Assembly: GCF_900258035.1 (NCBI RefSeq)
Contig: NZ_OGTP01000012.1
Coordinates: 1 to 64,000, forward strand
Origin: Caballeronia novacaledonica
Lineage (GTDB): Bacteria; Pseudomonadota; Gammaproteobacteria; Burkholderiales; Burkholderiaceae
Direction of reading: 5' to 3'
DNA length: 64,000 nt
Shown: piece by piece, positions 52,902-63,057 of the stretch
Layout: the number at the start of each line of letters is the position of its first letter
How positions within the stretch are numbered: the first letter of the stretch is position 1
Notes under the pieces: generated by a model
The model's input: only the letters and a program-made list of their open reading frames with translations
Told to the model about the DNA's origin: nothing
The model's database searches: none
Position numbers and translations under genes: made by a program

Positions 52902-54425
52902 TCAGCGCGTATTCGGCGCCACGTAACGGCACTCGAACCGTTTTCTCACCGTCCCGTTTTCATCGACGCTTTCCAGATACACGTCGAACTGCCACAAGCG
53001 CGCCATGTGCTTGAGGACTTCGTCGCTGTCGTTCGAGAGATGGCGGTTGTCGGTCATGAAGTGACGCAGCGTCAGACTGCGATCGCCGCGCGTATTCACC
53101 GAATACACCTGAATATTCGGCTCGCGATGATGAATGTCGTACTGCCGCGACAACGCCTGACGCACATAGCGATACCCGCTGTCGTCGTGAATCGCCGACA
53201 CTTCGAGCGCGTCGCGCATGTCGTCGTCGAGGATCGAGAACAGACGCATCTCGCGAATCAGATGCGGCGACAAATACTGCGCAATGAAACTTTCGTCCTT
53301 GAAGTTGCGCATCGCGTAATGCAAGGACTCGAGCCAGTCGCTGCCCGCGAGTTCGGGGAACCACTCGCGATCTTCGTCCGTCGGGTTTTCGCAGATGCGG
53401 CGGATGTCGCTCATCATCGAAAAGCCGAGCGCGTACGGATTGATGCCGCTGTAATACGGCTTCGTCACCGGCGGCTGATACACGACGTTCGAATGCGAGT
53501 GCAGAAACTCCATCATGAAGCTGTCTTCGAGACGGCCTTCGTTGTAGAGCGTGTTCAGCAGCGTGTAGTGCCAGAACGTAGCCCAGCCTTCGTTCATGAC
53601 CTGCGTCTGCCGCTGCGGATAAAAATACTGGCCGATCTTGCGCACGATGCGAATGACTTCGCGCTCCCACGGCTCCAGCAACGGCGCATTTTTCTCCGCG
53701 AAGTACAGCAGATTCTCCTGCGGCTCCGGCGGATAGCGGCTCTCGATTTCCTCCGGCGACGGCTCCTTGCCCTTCGGCAGCGTGCGCCACAGTTCGTTGA
53801 CCTGCGATTGCAGATACGCTTCGCGCTCGCGGCGCATCGCCGCTTCCTTCGCGAGCGAGAGCTTCTGCGGCCGCTTGTAGCGATCGACGCCGTAGTTCAT
53901 CAGCGCGTGGCACGAGTCGAGCAATTCCTCGACACGATCCAGTCCATAGCGCTCCTCGCACTCCGCGATGTAATTCTTCGCGTAGACGAGGTAATCGATG
54001 ATTGCGTGGGCGTCCGTCCACAGACGGAAGAGATAGTTGCCCTTGAAGAACGAGTTGTGCCCGTATGCCGCGTGCGCGATCACGAGCGCCTGCATCGTCA
54101 TGGTGTTCTCTTCCATGAGATACGCGATGCAGGGATTGGAATTGATGACGATTTCGTACGCGAGGCCCATTTGCCCGCGCCGATAGCCTTTCTCGGTCGC
54201 GAGAAAATGCTTGCCGAACGACCAGTGCCGATAATTCACCGGCATGCCGACGGACGCGTACGCGTCCATCATCTGCTCGGAACTGATGATTTCGAGTTGA
54301 ATGGGATAGGTGTCGAGACCGTAACCGTTCGCGACGCGCGAAATCTCGGCGTCGTATTCCTCGATGAGTTCGACGCTCCAGTCCGACGGGCACGGCAGCG
54401 GTCGCCGCTTCTCCGATACATTCAT
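52902..54425 (-). CDS. ycgB: SpoVR family protein (YcgB)
   Basis: A 507-residue SpoVR-family protein (YcgB in E. coli), the last gene of the prkA-yeaH-spoVR set induced under stress and starvation. Typical segments: WSVELIEEYDAEISRVANGYGLDTYPIQLE, WSFGKHF, EGWATFWHY and YSGINPYALGFSMM. No enzymatic activity is established. The ATG at 54425 has GAGGAAGG upstream and gives the family length. A longer frame begins at 54566, where ATG overlaps the yeaH stop (ATGA), adding 47 low-conservation residues; both starts may be used. Confidence 0.92.
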   Translation of the reverse strand: MNVSEKRRPLPCPSDWSVELIEEYDAEISRVANGYGLDTYPIQLEIISSEQMMDAYASVGMPVNYRHWSFGKHFLATEKGYRRGQMGLAYEIVINSNPCIAYLMEENTMTMQALVIAHAAYGHNSFFKGNYLFRLWTDAHAIIDYLVYAKNYIAECEERYGLDRVEELLDSCHALMNYGVDRYKRPQKLSLAKEAAMRREREAYLQSQVNELWRTLPKGKEPSPEEIESRYPPEPQENLLYFAEKNAPLLEPWEREVIRIVRKIGQYFYPQRQTQVMNEGWATFWHYTLLNTLYNEGRLEDSFMMEFLHSHSNVVYQPPVTKPYYSGINPYALGFSMMSDIRRICENPTDEDREWFPELAGSDWLESLHYAMRNFKDESFIAQYLSPHLIREMRLFSILDDDMRDALEVSAIHDDSGYRYVRQALSRQYDIHHREPNIQVYSVNTRGDRSLTLRHFMTDNRHLSNDSDEVLKHMARLWQFDVYLESVDENGTVRKRFECRYVAPNTR

Positions 54426-54562
54426 TCTGCCTTCCTCGTGCGCCTCGTCTGTCTCTGAGGACGCCTTGCGTTGCCCTTCCTCGGGTCCCAGCCTGGAAGC
54501 CGCACGACCGTCCGTGCCTTCGAGCTGATACCCACGCGTCTCGTTGTGCCAATGCGGCTTCG

Positions 54563-55828
54563 TCATGCGGCCGCCTGCTGTTTTTCGAACAGCTCGCGGA
54601 ACACCGGATAGATGTCCGCGGCCGAATCGACTTTCTTCATGGCCAGTTCAGGCGCGCCCATCGCAAGCTGAGCATACTCCAACCAGAGATTTTGCTCCTC
54701 CGGCGCAACTTGAATATAGGCAAAATACCGGACCTTCGGCAGGATGTCTTCCGCCAGCAGCCTGCGGCACTTGGGGGAATCGTCCGTCCAGTTGTCGCCG
54801 TCCGATGCCTGCGCGCCGTAAATGTTCCATTCAGTCGGCGAGTAACGCTCGTCCATGATCTTCTTCATGAGCTCGAGCGCGCTCGATACCACCGTGCCGC
54901 CGCTTTCGGTCGAATGGAAGAAGGTGTCTTCGTCCACTTCCTCGGCGCGCGTATGGTGCCGGATGAACACCACCTCGATTTTCTCGTAGTTCCGCTGCAG
55001 GAACAGATACAGGAGGATGAAGAAGCGCTTGGACAAGTCCTTGCGCTGCTCGTCCATCGAGCCGGAGACGTCCATCAGGCAGAACATCACCGCCTTGCTC
55101 GACGGCGTGGGCTGCTTCACGCGATTGATGTAGCGCAGATCGAACGGATCGATGAATGGAATGCGCGTGATCCGGCCCTGCATGACGACGATATCCGCTT
55201 CGAGACGCGCGATCTCTTCCTGATCGGCGTTCTCGTCCTTCAACTGCTCCAGTTGCCGCTCCATTTCGCGCAGTTGCGACGCGAGCGGCCAGCCGAGCGC
55301 GATGCGCCGTCCGAGCGCGGAGCGCAAGGACCTCACCACGTCGATGTTGTTCGGCGTGCCTTCCGCCGCCCAGCCCGCGCGCACGTTCTTCCAGGTCGGC
55401 ACGGCGAGCAGTTGTGTCTTCACGAGACGCGGCAGTTCGAGATCGTCGAAGAAGTACTGCATGAACTCTTCGCGCGACAGCTCGAAGACGAAGTCGTCCT
55501 GCCCTTCGCCTTCGTTGCTGGCGCTCTTGCCGCCGCCGCCCGCGCCGCCCGGCGGGCGCGGAATCTTGTCGCCGCGAATGTAATCGGCGTTGCCCGGATG
55601 GACGTACTCGCGCTTGCCGCCCGGTCCATGACGGAACGAGGGCTCGGAGATGTCCTTTTTGGGGATGGTGATGCTCTGAGTGCTTTGAATGTCTTTGATA
55701 CTGCGATCGCGGACCGCGTCGGAAACGGCGCGGCGAATGTAACTCTTGACGCGTCGCAGGAAGCGTTCGCGGTTGGCGATGCTCTTGTTCTTGCCGGCTA
55801 ACCTGCGGTCGATGATTTGGTGCAGCAC
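54563..55828 (-). CDS. yeaH: YeaH/YhbH family protein (DUF444, von Willebrand A-like)
   Basis: A 421-residue protein with a basic N-terminal segment, a Gly-rich linker (RPPGGAGGGGKSA) and a C-terminal vWA-like domain with an intact MIDAS motif (LMDVSGSMDEQ). It is the conserved partner of the PrkA kinase. Signature parts: RREYVHPGN-type KREYVHPGNADYIRGDKIPRP and VSSALELMKKIMDERY. It is 198 bases after prkA and overlaps the longer spoVR start by four bases. Function: probably a PrkA-linked stress factor. Confidence 0.93.
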   Translation of the reverse strand: MLHQIIDRRLAGKNKSIANRERFLRRVKSYIRRAVSDAVRDRSIKDIQSTQSITIPKKDISEPSFRHGPGGKREYVHPGNADYIRGDKIPRPPGGAGGGGKSASNEGEGQDDFVFELSREEFMQYFFDDLELPRLVKTQLLAVPTWKNVRAGWAAEGTPNNIDVVRSLRSALGRRIALGWPLASQLREMERQLEQLKDENADQEEIARLEADIVVMQGRITRIPFIDPFDLRYINRVKQPTPSSKAVMFCLMDVSGSMDEQRKDLSKRFFILLYLFLQRNYEKIEVVFIRHHTRAEEVDEDTFFHSTESGGTVVSSALELMKKIMDERYSPTEWNIYGAQASDGDNWTDDSPKCRRLLAEDILPKVRYFAYIQVAPEEQNLWLEYAQLAMGAPELAMKKVDSAADIYPVFRELFEKQQAAA

Positions 55829-55984
55829 ATCCAGTCTCCCGCGTTATGGGCGAGCTTGCGAGGCGCCGCGTATGGCTTCGACCGATCGCAGCGTCTCCGT
55901 CTCGCAAATGGTCCACATCGACGCCCGGACGCAATCGCCGCGCCTGGGCATCCGGACTTCTCGACTACCGCTATGCGCGGGACC

Positions 55985-56012
55985 GGAGCCCGGCGCTTCG
56001 AGCGCCGGCTCC
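55985..56012 (-). other. hairpin between prkA and yeaH
   Basis: A near-perfect 12-bp stem with one bulged C and a 3-base loop lies 15 bases after the prkA stop on the minus strand. No T-run follows, so it may partly terminate or protect the prkA mRNA, giving less yeaH/spoVR transcript. Confidence 0.5.
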
Positions 56013-56026
56013 CGTCTTGCCCTGCA

Positions 56027-57949
56027 TTACGACGACTTGCGCACGCGCAGATACCAGTCGCAGAGGAGCCGGACCTGCTTCGGCGTGTAACCCTTCGCGA
56101 CCATGCGATTGACGAAGTCTTCATGCTTGCGTTGCTCTTCGGCCGAGCCTTTCGCGTTGAACGAAATCACCGGCAGAAGTTCTTCGGTGTTGGAGAACAT
56201 CTTCTTCTCGATCACCACGCGCAGCTTTTCATAGCTGATCCACGCGGGATTCTTGCCGCCGTTCGCCGCACGCGCACGCAACACGAAGTTCACGATCTCG
56301 TTGCGGAAATCCTTCGGGTTGCTGATGCCCGCGGGCTTCTCGATCTTCTCCAGCTCGGCATTCAACGCCGCCCGGTCGAAGCTCTCGCCGGTGTCGTGAT
56401 CGCGGAACTCCTGGTCCTGAATCCAGAAGTCGGCGTACGTCACATAGCGGTCGAAGATGTTTTGTCCATACTCCGAATACGACTCCAGATACGCGGTCTG
56501 AATTTCTTTCCCGATAAACTCGGCGTAGCGCGAGGCCAGCACGTCCTTGATGAACGACAGGTACTTCTGCTCCGTCTCCGGCGGGAACTGCTCGCGTTCG
56601 ATCTGCTGTTCGAGCACGTACATGAGATGCACCGGGTTCGCGGCGACTTCGCTCGAATCGAAGTTGAACACGCGCGACAGAATCTTGAACGCGAAGCGCG
56701 TGGACACGCCCGTCATGCCTTCGTCGACGCCCGCGTAATCGCGGTACTCCTGATACGACTTCGCCTTCGGGTCCGTGTCCTTCAGGTTCTCGCCGTCATA
56801 GACCTGCATCTTCGAGAAGAGGCTCGAATTTTCAGGCTCGTGCAGGCGCGTGAGCACCGCCATCTGCGCCATCATCTTGAGCGTGCCCGGTGCGCAGACC
56901 GCCTCGGCGAGGGACGAATTGCGCAAGAGCTTCTCATAGATCTTGATCTCTTCGCCGTAGCGCAGGCAGTACGGCACCTTCACGACGAAGATACGGTCGA
57001 GCAGTGCTTCGTTGTTCTTGTTGTTGCGAAATGCCTTCCACTCCGACTCGTTCGAGTGCGCGAGGATCACGCCGTCGAAAGGAATGGCGCCGAAGCCTTC
57101 CGTGCCCTTGAAGTTGCCTTCCTGGGTCGCGGTGAGCAGCGGGTGCAGCACCTTGATCGGCGCCTTGAACATTTCGACGAATTCCAGCAAGCCCTGATTG
57201 GCGAGGCACAGGCCGCCGGAATAGCTGTATGCGTCCGCGTCGTCCTGCGAATAGGTTTCGAGCTTGCGGATATCCACCTTGCCGACGAGCGACGAGATGT
57301 CCTGATTGTTCTCGTCACCCGGTTCGGTCTTCGCGATGCCGATCTGACGCAGGATGGACGGATAGCGGCGCACCACGCGGAACTTGCGGATGTCGCCGTT
57401 GTACTCGTGCAGGCGCTTCACGGCCCACGGCGAGAGAATGCTCTTCAGATAACGGCGCGGAATGCCGTACTGCTCTTCGAGCACCGGGCCGTCTTCGTCG
57501 TAATCGAAGAGGCCGAGCGGCGACTCGTTGACGGGCGAGCCCTTCAGCGAATAGAACGGCACGCGCTCCATGAGCTGCTTCAGCCGTTCGGCGATCGACG
57601 ACTTGCCGCCGCCCACCGGACCCAGCAGATACAGGATCTGCTTCTTTTCTTCGAGACCCTGTGCCGCGTGCCGGAAGTACGACACGACGTTCTCGATCAC
57701 CTCCTCCATTCCATAGAATTCGCGGAACGCCGGGTACACCTTGATGACCTTGTTCGCAAACACACGCGATAAACGCGGGTCGAGGCGAGTGTCGACCATT
57801 TCCGGTTCCCCGATGGCCGTCAACATGCGTTCGCCCGCTGTTGCATATGTGGCAGGATCTTCTTTGCAGAGCGCGAGATACTCTTCGAGCGAGAATTCCT
57901 CCTCGCGGGTTTTTTCGAAGCGGGTCGCGAAACTGCTGTAGATATCCAT
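56027..57949 (-). CDS. prkA: PrkA serine/threonine kinase (YeaG)
   Basis: A 640-residue AAA+-like kinase. The N-terminal PrkA AAA domain has the Walker A motif GPVGGGKS at 110-117; the C-terminal PrkA domain is complete to RVRKSS. In E. coli YeaG modulates nitrogen- and carbon-starvation responses. Family signatures GLEEKKQILYLLGPVGGGKSS (seen as KKQILYLLGP), AYSYSGGLCLANQGL and AHSNESEWKAFRNNKNNEALLDR are present. GAGGAGGT lies just before the ATG at 57949. First gene of prkA-yeaH-spoVR. Confidence 0.96.
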   Translation of the reverse strand: MDIYSSFATRFEKTREEEFSLEEYLALCKEDPATYATAGERMLTAIGEPEMVDTRLDPRLSRVFANKVIKVYPAFREFYGMEEVIENVVSYFRHAAQGLEEKKQILYLLGPVGGGKSSIAERLKQLMERVPFYSLKGSPVNESPLGLFDYDEDGPVLEEQYGIPRRYLKSILSPWAVKRLHEYNGDIRKFRVVRRYPSILRQIGIAKTEPGDENNQDISSLVGKVDIRKLETYSQDDADAYSYSGGLCLANQGLLEFVEMFKAPIKVLHPLLTATQEGNFKGTEGFGAIPFDGVILAHSNESEWKAFRNNKNNEALLDRIFVVKVPYCLRYGEEIKIYEKLLRNSSLAEAVCAPGTLKMMAQMAVLTRLHEPENSSLFSKMQVYDGENLKDTDPKAKSYQEYRDYAGVDEGMTGVSTRFAFKILSRVFNFDSSEVAANPVHLMYVLEQQIEREQFPPETEQKYLSFIKDVLASRYAEFIGKEIQTAYLESYSEYGQNIFDRYVTYADFWIQDQEFRDHDTGESFDRAALNAELEKIEKPAGISNPKDFRNEIVNFVLRARAANGGKNPAWISYEKLRVVIEKKMFSNTEELLPVISFNAKGSAEEQRKHEDFVNRMVAKGYTPKQVRLLCDWYLRVRKSS

Positions 57950-58309
57950 GCTACCTCCTCGCCGAAGTCAGAAAGCTATGTCGTGCGCAACGCGCGTAAT
58001 CGAAACGACATCGCTTGAAATCATCCTAAACCCTTTCGAATTTTTTTTCACGCACTTGCGTTGTTCATTTGCTTCGAAGAATTACTAGCTTGGTGCGTTA
58101 TTTTCGTTCACCTACAATGCTCTTCCCAATGTCGCTATCGTCTTTCGCGATATTGTTGCTGCCTGTTCGCTTCCCCGCGCTCTTCGCCACATATCCACTG
58201 CTTGTGTCCGCCAATGCGACGTGCGCATGCATGCATCGCTTCATGATGAATACGGCCGCTTGCGCTCATAAGATGCAATGTATCGATGCATACGCGCCAT
58301 CATCGATCA
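57950..58309. other. 360-base intergenic region upstream of prkA
   Basis: It contains the prkA promoter candidate (58021-58049) and an eight-T tract that is an A-tract on the prkA strand. The rest, 58060-58309, is a T/C-rich stretch with repeated ATGCAT elements (58227, 58277) and no supported gene. No sigma-54 site (GG...GC) was found. Confidence 0.5.
58021..58049 (-). promoter_or_regulatory. candidate promoter of prkA-yeaH-spoVR
   Basis: On the minus strand GTGAAA (58044-58049) and TAGGAT (58021-58026) are 17 bases apart, with an eight-A tract at the -35 side, about 70 bases upstream of the prkA start. Four of six bases match in each box. Confidence 0.3.
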
Positions 58310-59071
58310 TTACGCGAGCACCAGTTCCAGCTCTCCGATGCGATCGATCGCGCCATGCAGCATGCCGGGTCCGTCGACGCGATACGCGCCCGTATAGGAG
58401 CCCGTGGTGATGGTCCAGAACGGCTCGACCGTTAAACCCATGCGGCAACAATGGTTGACGAGCCAAGGCAGCAACTCGCGCGGGTCGCCCGCCGGATTGC
58501 CGAGCGCGGCCGGCGCGATAGAGACGCCGTCCAGCGTGAATTCGAGGCGCGGCGTGAGAAAGTCGAAGCCCGGCGCGACGACGTCGTAAGGTTCCATGCC
58601 CGAGACCACGAGCGCGCCATTGTTCTGCGAATCGGCGAGTTGCGCGAGCGGGTCCACATTGGGCCATTGCGCGAAACGGCTGTCGACGACTTCGAGCGCG
58701 ACCGCAATACCGCCGATCGCATCGAACACTTCCTCGCGTGTGTAAGGGTCATGTCGCGGCGGCAGCGCATACGCGAAACGAAACGCCACTTCGAGTTCCA
58801 CCAGCACGCGAAAAAACGATTGAAAAGGCACGCGCGCCGGCGAGACGTGGACGAGCGCGGCGTCGATGGGCGCGCCGGTAGCGAGCGCATCGGGGGCGCG
58901 CGCGCCGATCTTCCACGCGCCGATGCGCGCATCCGACTCTCTCAGCATCTCGTGCTGGATCGCGTAGGCGGTGGGCGCGTCGGCCGGAATGTCGGCGGGC
59001 GCCAGCGTTTCGATCAGCTGATGCCGGCGGCGGGCGTCCGCAAACTTCGCGGCGAGTGTCGATCCGGTCAT
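58310..59071 (-). CDS. 2-keto-4-pentenoate hydratase family protein
   Basis: A 253-residue protein of the fumarylacetoacetase/MhpD-DmpE hydratase family (GAWKIGARAPDALA; VELEVAFRFAYAL with the metal-binding Glu pair; GFDFLTPRLEFTLDG; NHCCRMGLTVEPFWTITTGSYTGAYRVDGPG at the end). It would hydrate 2-oxo-pent-4-enoate-type products of aromatic ring cleavage; no other meta-pathway genes are nearby. CGAGGA nine bases before 59071 supports that start over a longer frame. Confidence 0.87.
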   Translation of the reverse strand: MTGSTLAAKFADARRRHQLIETLAPADIPADAPTAYAIQHEMLRESDARIGAWKIGARAPDALATGAPIDAALVHVSPARVPFQSFFRVLVELEVAFRFAYALPPRHDPYTREEVFDAIGGIAVALEVVDSRFAQWPNVDPLAQLADSQNNGALVVSGMEPYDVVAPGFDFLTPRLEFTLDGVSIAPAALGNPAGDPRELLPWLVNHCCRMGLTVEPFWTITTGSYTGAYRVDGPGMLHGAIDRIGELELVLA

Positions 59072-59173
59072 GTCGATATCCTCGTGTGAGCGATGACGCA
59101 CACCCGTCAGTGTACGGGTTACCGGATCGGCGTTGGTCGCGCGCGTGTGCATTCGCGCGCATTCACGACATGC

Positions 59174-60880
59174 TCAGAACGTTTCCCAGTCGCCGCCGGC
59201 GTTCGCGTTCGCCGGCGCTTTGGGCGCCGCCGGCGCTGCGACGGTGCGCTTCGGCGGCGCGACGCGCGGCGTCATCGTTGCACGCGGTGCAACTTTCGCC
59301 GCCGGTGCGGATGCGGTCATCGTCGATGCAAGGGGCGCGCCATCCGCCACCTGGAACACCGCCACCGCTTGCCGCAGACGCGCGGCCTGATCTTCGAGCG
59401 ACTGCGCCGCCGCCGCCGCTTCCTCGACGAGCGCGGCGTTTTGCTGCGTCACCTCGTCCATCTGCGTGACGGCGCGCGACACCTGCTCGATGCCGCTGCT
59501 CTGCTCCTCCGACGCCGCCGCGATTTCGCCCATGATGTCGGTCACGCGCTGCACCGCGCCGATGATCTCGTTCATCGTGCGGCCGGCTTCGTCGACGAGC
59601 GTCGTGCCGGTGCGCACGCGCGCCACCGAGGTGTCGATCAGCTCCTTGATTTCCTTCGCCGCCGCCGACGAACGCTGCGCGAGACTGCGCACCTCGCCCG
59701 CGACGACCGCGAAGCCGCGCCCTTCCTCGCCCGCGCGCGCCGCTTCGACGGCCGCGTTGAGCGCGAGAATGTTGGTCTGGAACGCAATGCCTTCGATGAT
59801 CGTGATGATGTCCGCGATCTTCGACGAGCTGCCGTTGATCTCGCGCATCGTGTCGACGACCTGCGTGACGACCGCGCTGCCCTTGCCCGCGATGTCCGAC
59901 GCGTTCGCCGCCAGCGCGCTCGCCTGCCGCGCGTTGTCGGCGTTCTGGCGGACGGTGCCGGTCAGCTCTTCCATGCTCGACGCCGTTTCCTGCAGCGCGG
60001 ACGCCTGTTCCTCGGTGCGCGAGGATAAATCGGTGTTGCCCGCGGCGATCTGCTGCGTCGCGGACGCGATCGATTCGCTGCCCGAGCGCACGGTGCGCAC
60101 CGTCGTGAGCAGGCTCGCGCGCATTCTGGCGAGACCTTCTAGCAACTGCCCCATTTCGTCGCGCGACGTGACGGCGACCTCGCGGCGCAGATCGCCCGCG
60201 GCGATCGCCTCGAAATGGCCGAGCGCGGCTTCGAGCGGCCGCGCGATCGCGCGCCGCAGCGAGACCCACGCGAACACCGCGGCCGCGATGCCGAGCCCGA
60301 TCGCGCCGAGACTCAGCGCGCGGAACCACAGGAAGCGGCTCTGCGTCTCGTCGTAACTCTGCTTCGATGCTTCGGTCAGATACTTGCGCAGCGCGTCGTT
60401 CGCGTTGGCGAGCTCGTTGTACATCGCCTGCATCGCCTTGGCGTTCGCGATGATGCCGTCGTGATCGTTCGCCATGACCGAGGCGACGCCCTTGTCGACG
60501 ATGCCTTGCAGCGCGAGACGCTTGTCCTGCACGGCGTCGGCGAGACGCTTTTCGCCCGGCGCCTGCGGCAAGGACGCGTATTCCTTCCAGTAGCCGTCCG
60601 CCCGGTCGCGCATCATGCGCGCGCGCTCGACGGTGGACGCCACCTCCGGCGTGCCCGCGAGGAGCGCCGCGCGGTCGAACACGAGCCGCTCGCGCGCGGC
60701 GTACATTTCCGCGTTCCCGACCGCGATCGCCGCCGGCATTTGCACCGAGTAGGTTTGCTGAAACGCGCCATTCGAATGGCTCATGCCGGTGAGCCCCAGC
60801 GCGCCGATCGCGATGAGCAGCGCACCCAGAAACGCCATCGAAATGCCGAGGCGCGCCTTGATCGTCAAAGCCTTTTTCAT
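59174..60880 (-). CDS. methyl-accepting chemotaxis protein
   Basis: A 568-residue chemoreceptor: TM1 at about 10-32, a periplasmic four-helix (TarH-like) ligand domain, TM2 near 190-210, HAMP, and a cytoplasmic signalling domain with the hairpin tip [32 protein letters not shown]. The Ala/Pro-rich C-terminal linker ends in GGDWETF, a variant of the NWETF docking peptide for CheR/CheB, so it is probably a high-abundance, self-adapting receptor. Ligand unknown. Confidence 0.94.
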   Translation of the reverse strand: MKKALTIKARLGISMAFLGALLIAIGALGLTGMSHSNGAFQQTYSVQMPAAIAVGNAEMYAARERLVFDRAALLAGTPEVASTVERARMMRDRADGYWKEYASLPQAPGEKRLADAVQDKRLALQGIVDKGVASVMANDHDGIIANAKAMQAMYNELANANDALRKYLTEASKQSYDETQSRFLWFRALSLGAIGLGIAAAVFAWVSLRRAIARPLEAALGHFEAIAAGDLRREVAVTSRDEMGQLLEGLARMRASLLTTVRTVRSGSESIASATQQIAAGNTDLSSRTEEQASALQETASSMEELTGTVRQNADNARQASALAANASDIAGKGSAVVTQVVDTMREINGSSSKIADIITIIEGIAFQTNILALNAAVEAARAGEEGRGFAVVAGEVRSLAQRSSAAAKEIKELIDTSVARVRTGTTLVDEAGRTMNEIIGAVQRVTDIMGEIAAASEEQSSGIEQVSRAVTQMDEVTQQNAALVEEAAAAAQSLEDQAARLRQAVAVFQVADGAPLASTMTASAPAAKVAPRATMTPRVAPPKRTVAAPAAPKAPANANAGGDWETF

Positions 60881-61058
60881 TGAGTTTTCCCTGAGGCCGC
60901 CCGCGAGCGGTGTCGTCGTCCGTGACTGCGGGTGCGCGTGACATTACGCGGCCGCTATTGACGTAAACGGCGCGAAAGCGCAACGACTTGAGGGAATTAT
61001 TTCGTCTGACGATAAAACGGCGCGTCAGGCGCGCCGTTTTTCAGCCGACATTGAAAAG

Positions 61059-62009
61059 TTATGCGGAAATTTCGCTGCGGTGCGGAATAGACGGCTGGGC
61101 GCCGTCGCGTGTCACCGCCACCGCCGCCGCGCGCTGGCCGAACGAGATCGCATCGCTCGGAGCGGCGCCGCGCGCCAGTTCCGCCGCGAAACCGCCGATG
61201 AACGTGTCGCCGGCGGCGGTCGTGTCGATCGCCTCGACTTTCGGCGACGGCAGATGAACGCCTTCGTCGCCTGCGCCGTCGAGCAGCGCGAGCACGCCTT
61301 GTGCGCCGAGCGTCACGATCACGTTGCGCGCGCCTTTCGCCTTGAGCGCCTGCGCGGCGCGGCGCGCGTCGTCGGGCGAATCGATCGTCACGCCCGAGAG
61401 CGTCGCGGCTTCCAGTTCGTTCGGAATCAGATAGTCGACGAGCGGAAACCAGTCCGGCGGCAACTTGCGCGCGGCGGGCGCGGGATTGAGGATCGTCGTG
61501 CGCCCGAGACGCCGGCCGGCGGCGAGCGCGGCGCGCACGGTTTCGAGCGGCGTTTCGAGCTGGCACACGATGACATCCGCTTGCGCGATCAGCGCTTCCT
61601 GCGACGCGATGCGCGCGGGCGTCACTTCGGCATTGCTGCCCGCGACGATGACGATCGCGTTCTGGCTCGCGTCGTCTACGACGATGAGCGCGACGCCCGT
61701 CGGCGCATCCGCGCTGGTCGCAAGCGCCGTGCAGTCGATGCCTTCCGCCTCCAGACTGCCCTTGAGCGTCGCGCCGTTCGAGTCGTTGCCGACGCAGCCG
61801 ATCATCGCGACCTGCGCGCCGAGACGCGCCGCGGCGACCGCCTGATTACCGCCCTTGCCGCCCGGCACCTGCGCGAACGCGTGGCCGGCAAGCGTTTCGC
61901 CCGGCCTCGGCAGACGCGGCGCGCGCGCGACGAGATCCATGTTGAGGCTGCCGACCACGGTCACGCGGCCGGTCTTGCTTGCGTCGCCCGAACTGGCGCT
62001 GTCTCCCAT
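61059..62009 (-). CDS. rbsK: ribokinase
   Basis: A 316-residue PfkB-family kinase phosphorylating ribose at O5. GSLNMDLVARAPRLPRPGET and GGKGGNQAVAAARLGA are the ribokinase N-terminal signature; the anion-hole and catalytic-base motif DTTAAGDTFIGGF is intact. The first ~15 residues are a Ser-rich extension. It follows the LacI regulator by 25 bases and completes the rbs operon on the minus strand. Confidence 0.95.
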   Translation of the reverse strand: MGDSASSGDASKTGRVTVVGSLNMDLVARAPRLPRPGETLAGHAFAQVPGGKGGNQAVAAARLGAQVAMIGCVGNDSNGATLKGSLEAEGIDCTALATSADAPTGVALIVVDDASQNAIVIVAGSNAEVTPARIASQEALIAQADVIVCQLETPLETVRAALAAGRRLGRTTILNPAPAARKLPPDWFPLVDYLIPNELEAATLSGVTIDSPDDARRAAQALKAKGARNVIVTLGAQGVLALLDGAGDEGVHLPSPKVEAIDTTAAGDTFIGGFAAELARGAAPSDAISFGQRAAAVAVTRDGAQPSIPHRSEISA

Positions 62010-62034
62010 CTCGATTCCCTTTGAACTGCGTTCT

Positions 62035-63057
62035 TTATGCCTTCGCGCTGCGCGACTCGGGCACCACGGCTGTCGATTCGCGGCGCACGAGGCGCGGCGC
62101 CACCACGCGCCGGCGTGTCGTGCCGGTGAGCTTGCCGGTGATGCGCTCGATCAGCGTCTGCGCGGCCATTTCGCCGAGCGCGCGCACCGATTGTCCCACC
62201 GTCGACAAGGCCGGATAGGTGTAGCGCGACAACTCGACATCGTCGAAACCGATGATCGAGCAATCCGTCGGCACGTTGATGTGACGCTCGGCCGCCGCCC
62301 GCAGCGCGCCGATGCCCATCATGTCGTTGCACGCGAAGATCGCGGTCGGCTTCATGTTGTCGAGCAGTTGCGAGGCCGCGGCGTAACCGCCCGTCGCGGA
62401 AAAGTCGCTCTGCACGATTGCGTTCGGCTCGATCTCGATGCCGCGCTCGGCCATCGCGCGGATGAAGCCGTGCAGGCGCATGGCGGAAACAGCCGTCGCG
62501 ACCGGCCCCGTGATGCAGCCGATCTTCGAGTGCCCGAGTTGCAGCAGATGCCGCGTCGCGAGATACGCGCCCTTTTCGTGGTCGATCTGCACGAGATCGG
62601 ATTGCAGCCCTTCGATATTGCGATCGACGATTATGAGCGGCTCGCGCGCGCCCGCAAGACACTGCGCGAGCACGGAATCCTCGCCCGCCGACGCGATCAC
62701 GAGCCCGTCGATGCGCTTTTCCTGCAGCACACGCAGATAGTTGCGCTGCTTGGCGGGATCGTCGTCGGAGTTGCAGAAGAACACGCAATAGCCGTTCTTC
62801 GCGCAGCCGTCCTCGACGCCGCGCGCCAGCTCGGCGAAATACGGATTCGTCGCGTTCGGCACGAGCAGGCCGATGGTCGCCGTCGAGCGCGCCTTCAGCG
62901 AGCGCGCGACCGCCGACGGCACGTAGTCGAGCTCGAGAATCGCCCGCTCGACTTTCGCCCGCACGTCGGCCGACACCGGCCGTGAATTGTTCACTACGTG
63001 GGATACCGTCGTAAACGACACCCCGGCAATGGCTGCCACGTCTTTGATCGTCGCCAT
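62035..63057 (-). CDS. rbsR: LacI family regulator of ribose utilisation
   Basis: A 340-residue repressor: N-terminal helix-turn-helix MATIKDVAAIAGVSFTTVSHVVNNSR, hinge helix VPSAVARSLKARST, and a ribose-binding-protein-like effector domain (IGLLVPNATNPYFAELARGVEDGC). AAGGACG lies upstream of the ATG at 63057. Its place between the ribose permease and ribokinase genes makes RbsR very likely. Effector expected to be ribose. Confidence 0.9.
   Translation of the reverse strand: MATIKDVAAIAGVSFTTVSHVVNNSRPVSADVRAKVERAILELDYVPSAVARSLKARSTATIGLLVPNATNPYFAELARGVEDGCAKNGYCVFFCNSDDDPAKQRNYLRVLQEKRIDGLVIASAGEDSVLAQCLAGAREPLIIVDRNIEGLQSDLVQIDHEKGAYLATRHLLQLGHSKIGCITGPVATAVSAMRLHGFIRAMAERGIEIEPNAIVQSDFSATGGYAAASQLLDNMKPTAIFACNDMMGIGALRAAAERHINVPTDCSIIGFDDVELSRYTYPALSTVGQSVRALGEMAAQTLIERITGKLTGTTRRRVVAPRLVRRESTAVVPESRSAKA

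Noticed and set aside
57950..58110. Sigma-54 promoter sought upstream of prkA because yeaG is nitrogen-regulated in E. coli
   Set aside because: No GG-N10-GC (-24/-12) element was found on the minus strand; only a weak sigma-70-like pair is visible.
58200..58300. Repeated ATGCAT/GCATGC elements, considered as an attachment site or repeat array
   Set aside because: They are short, irregular and not flanking any mobile gene; no direct-repeat pair was found.
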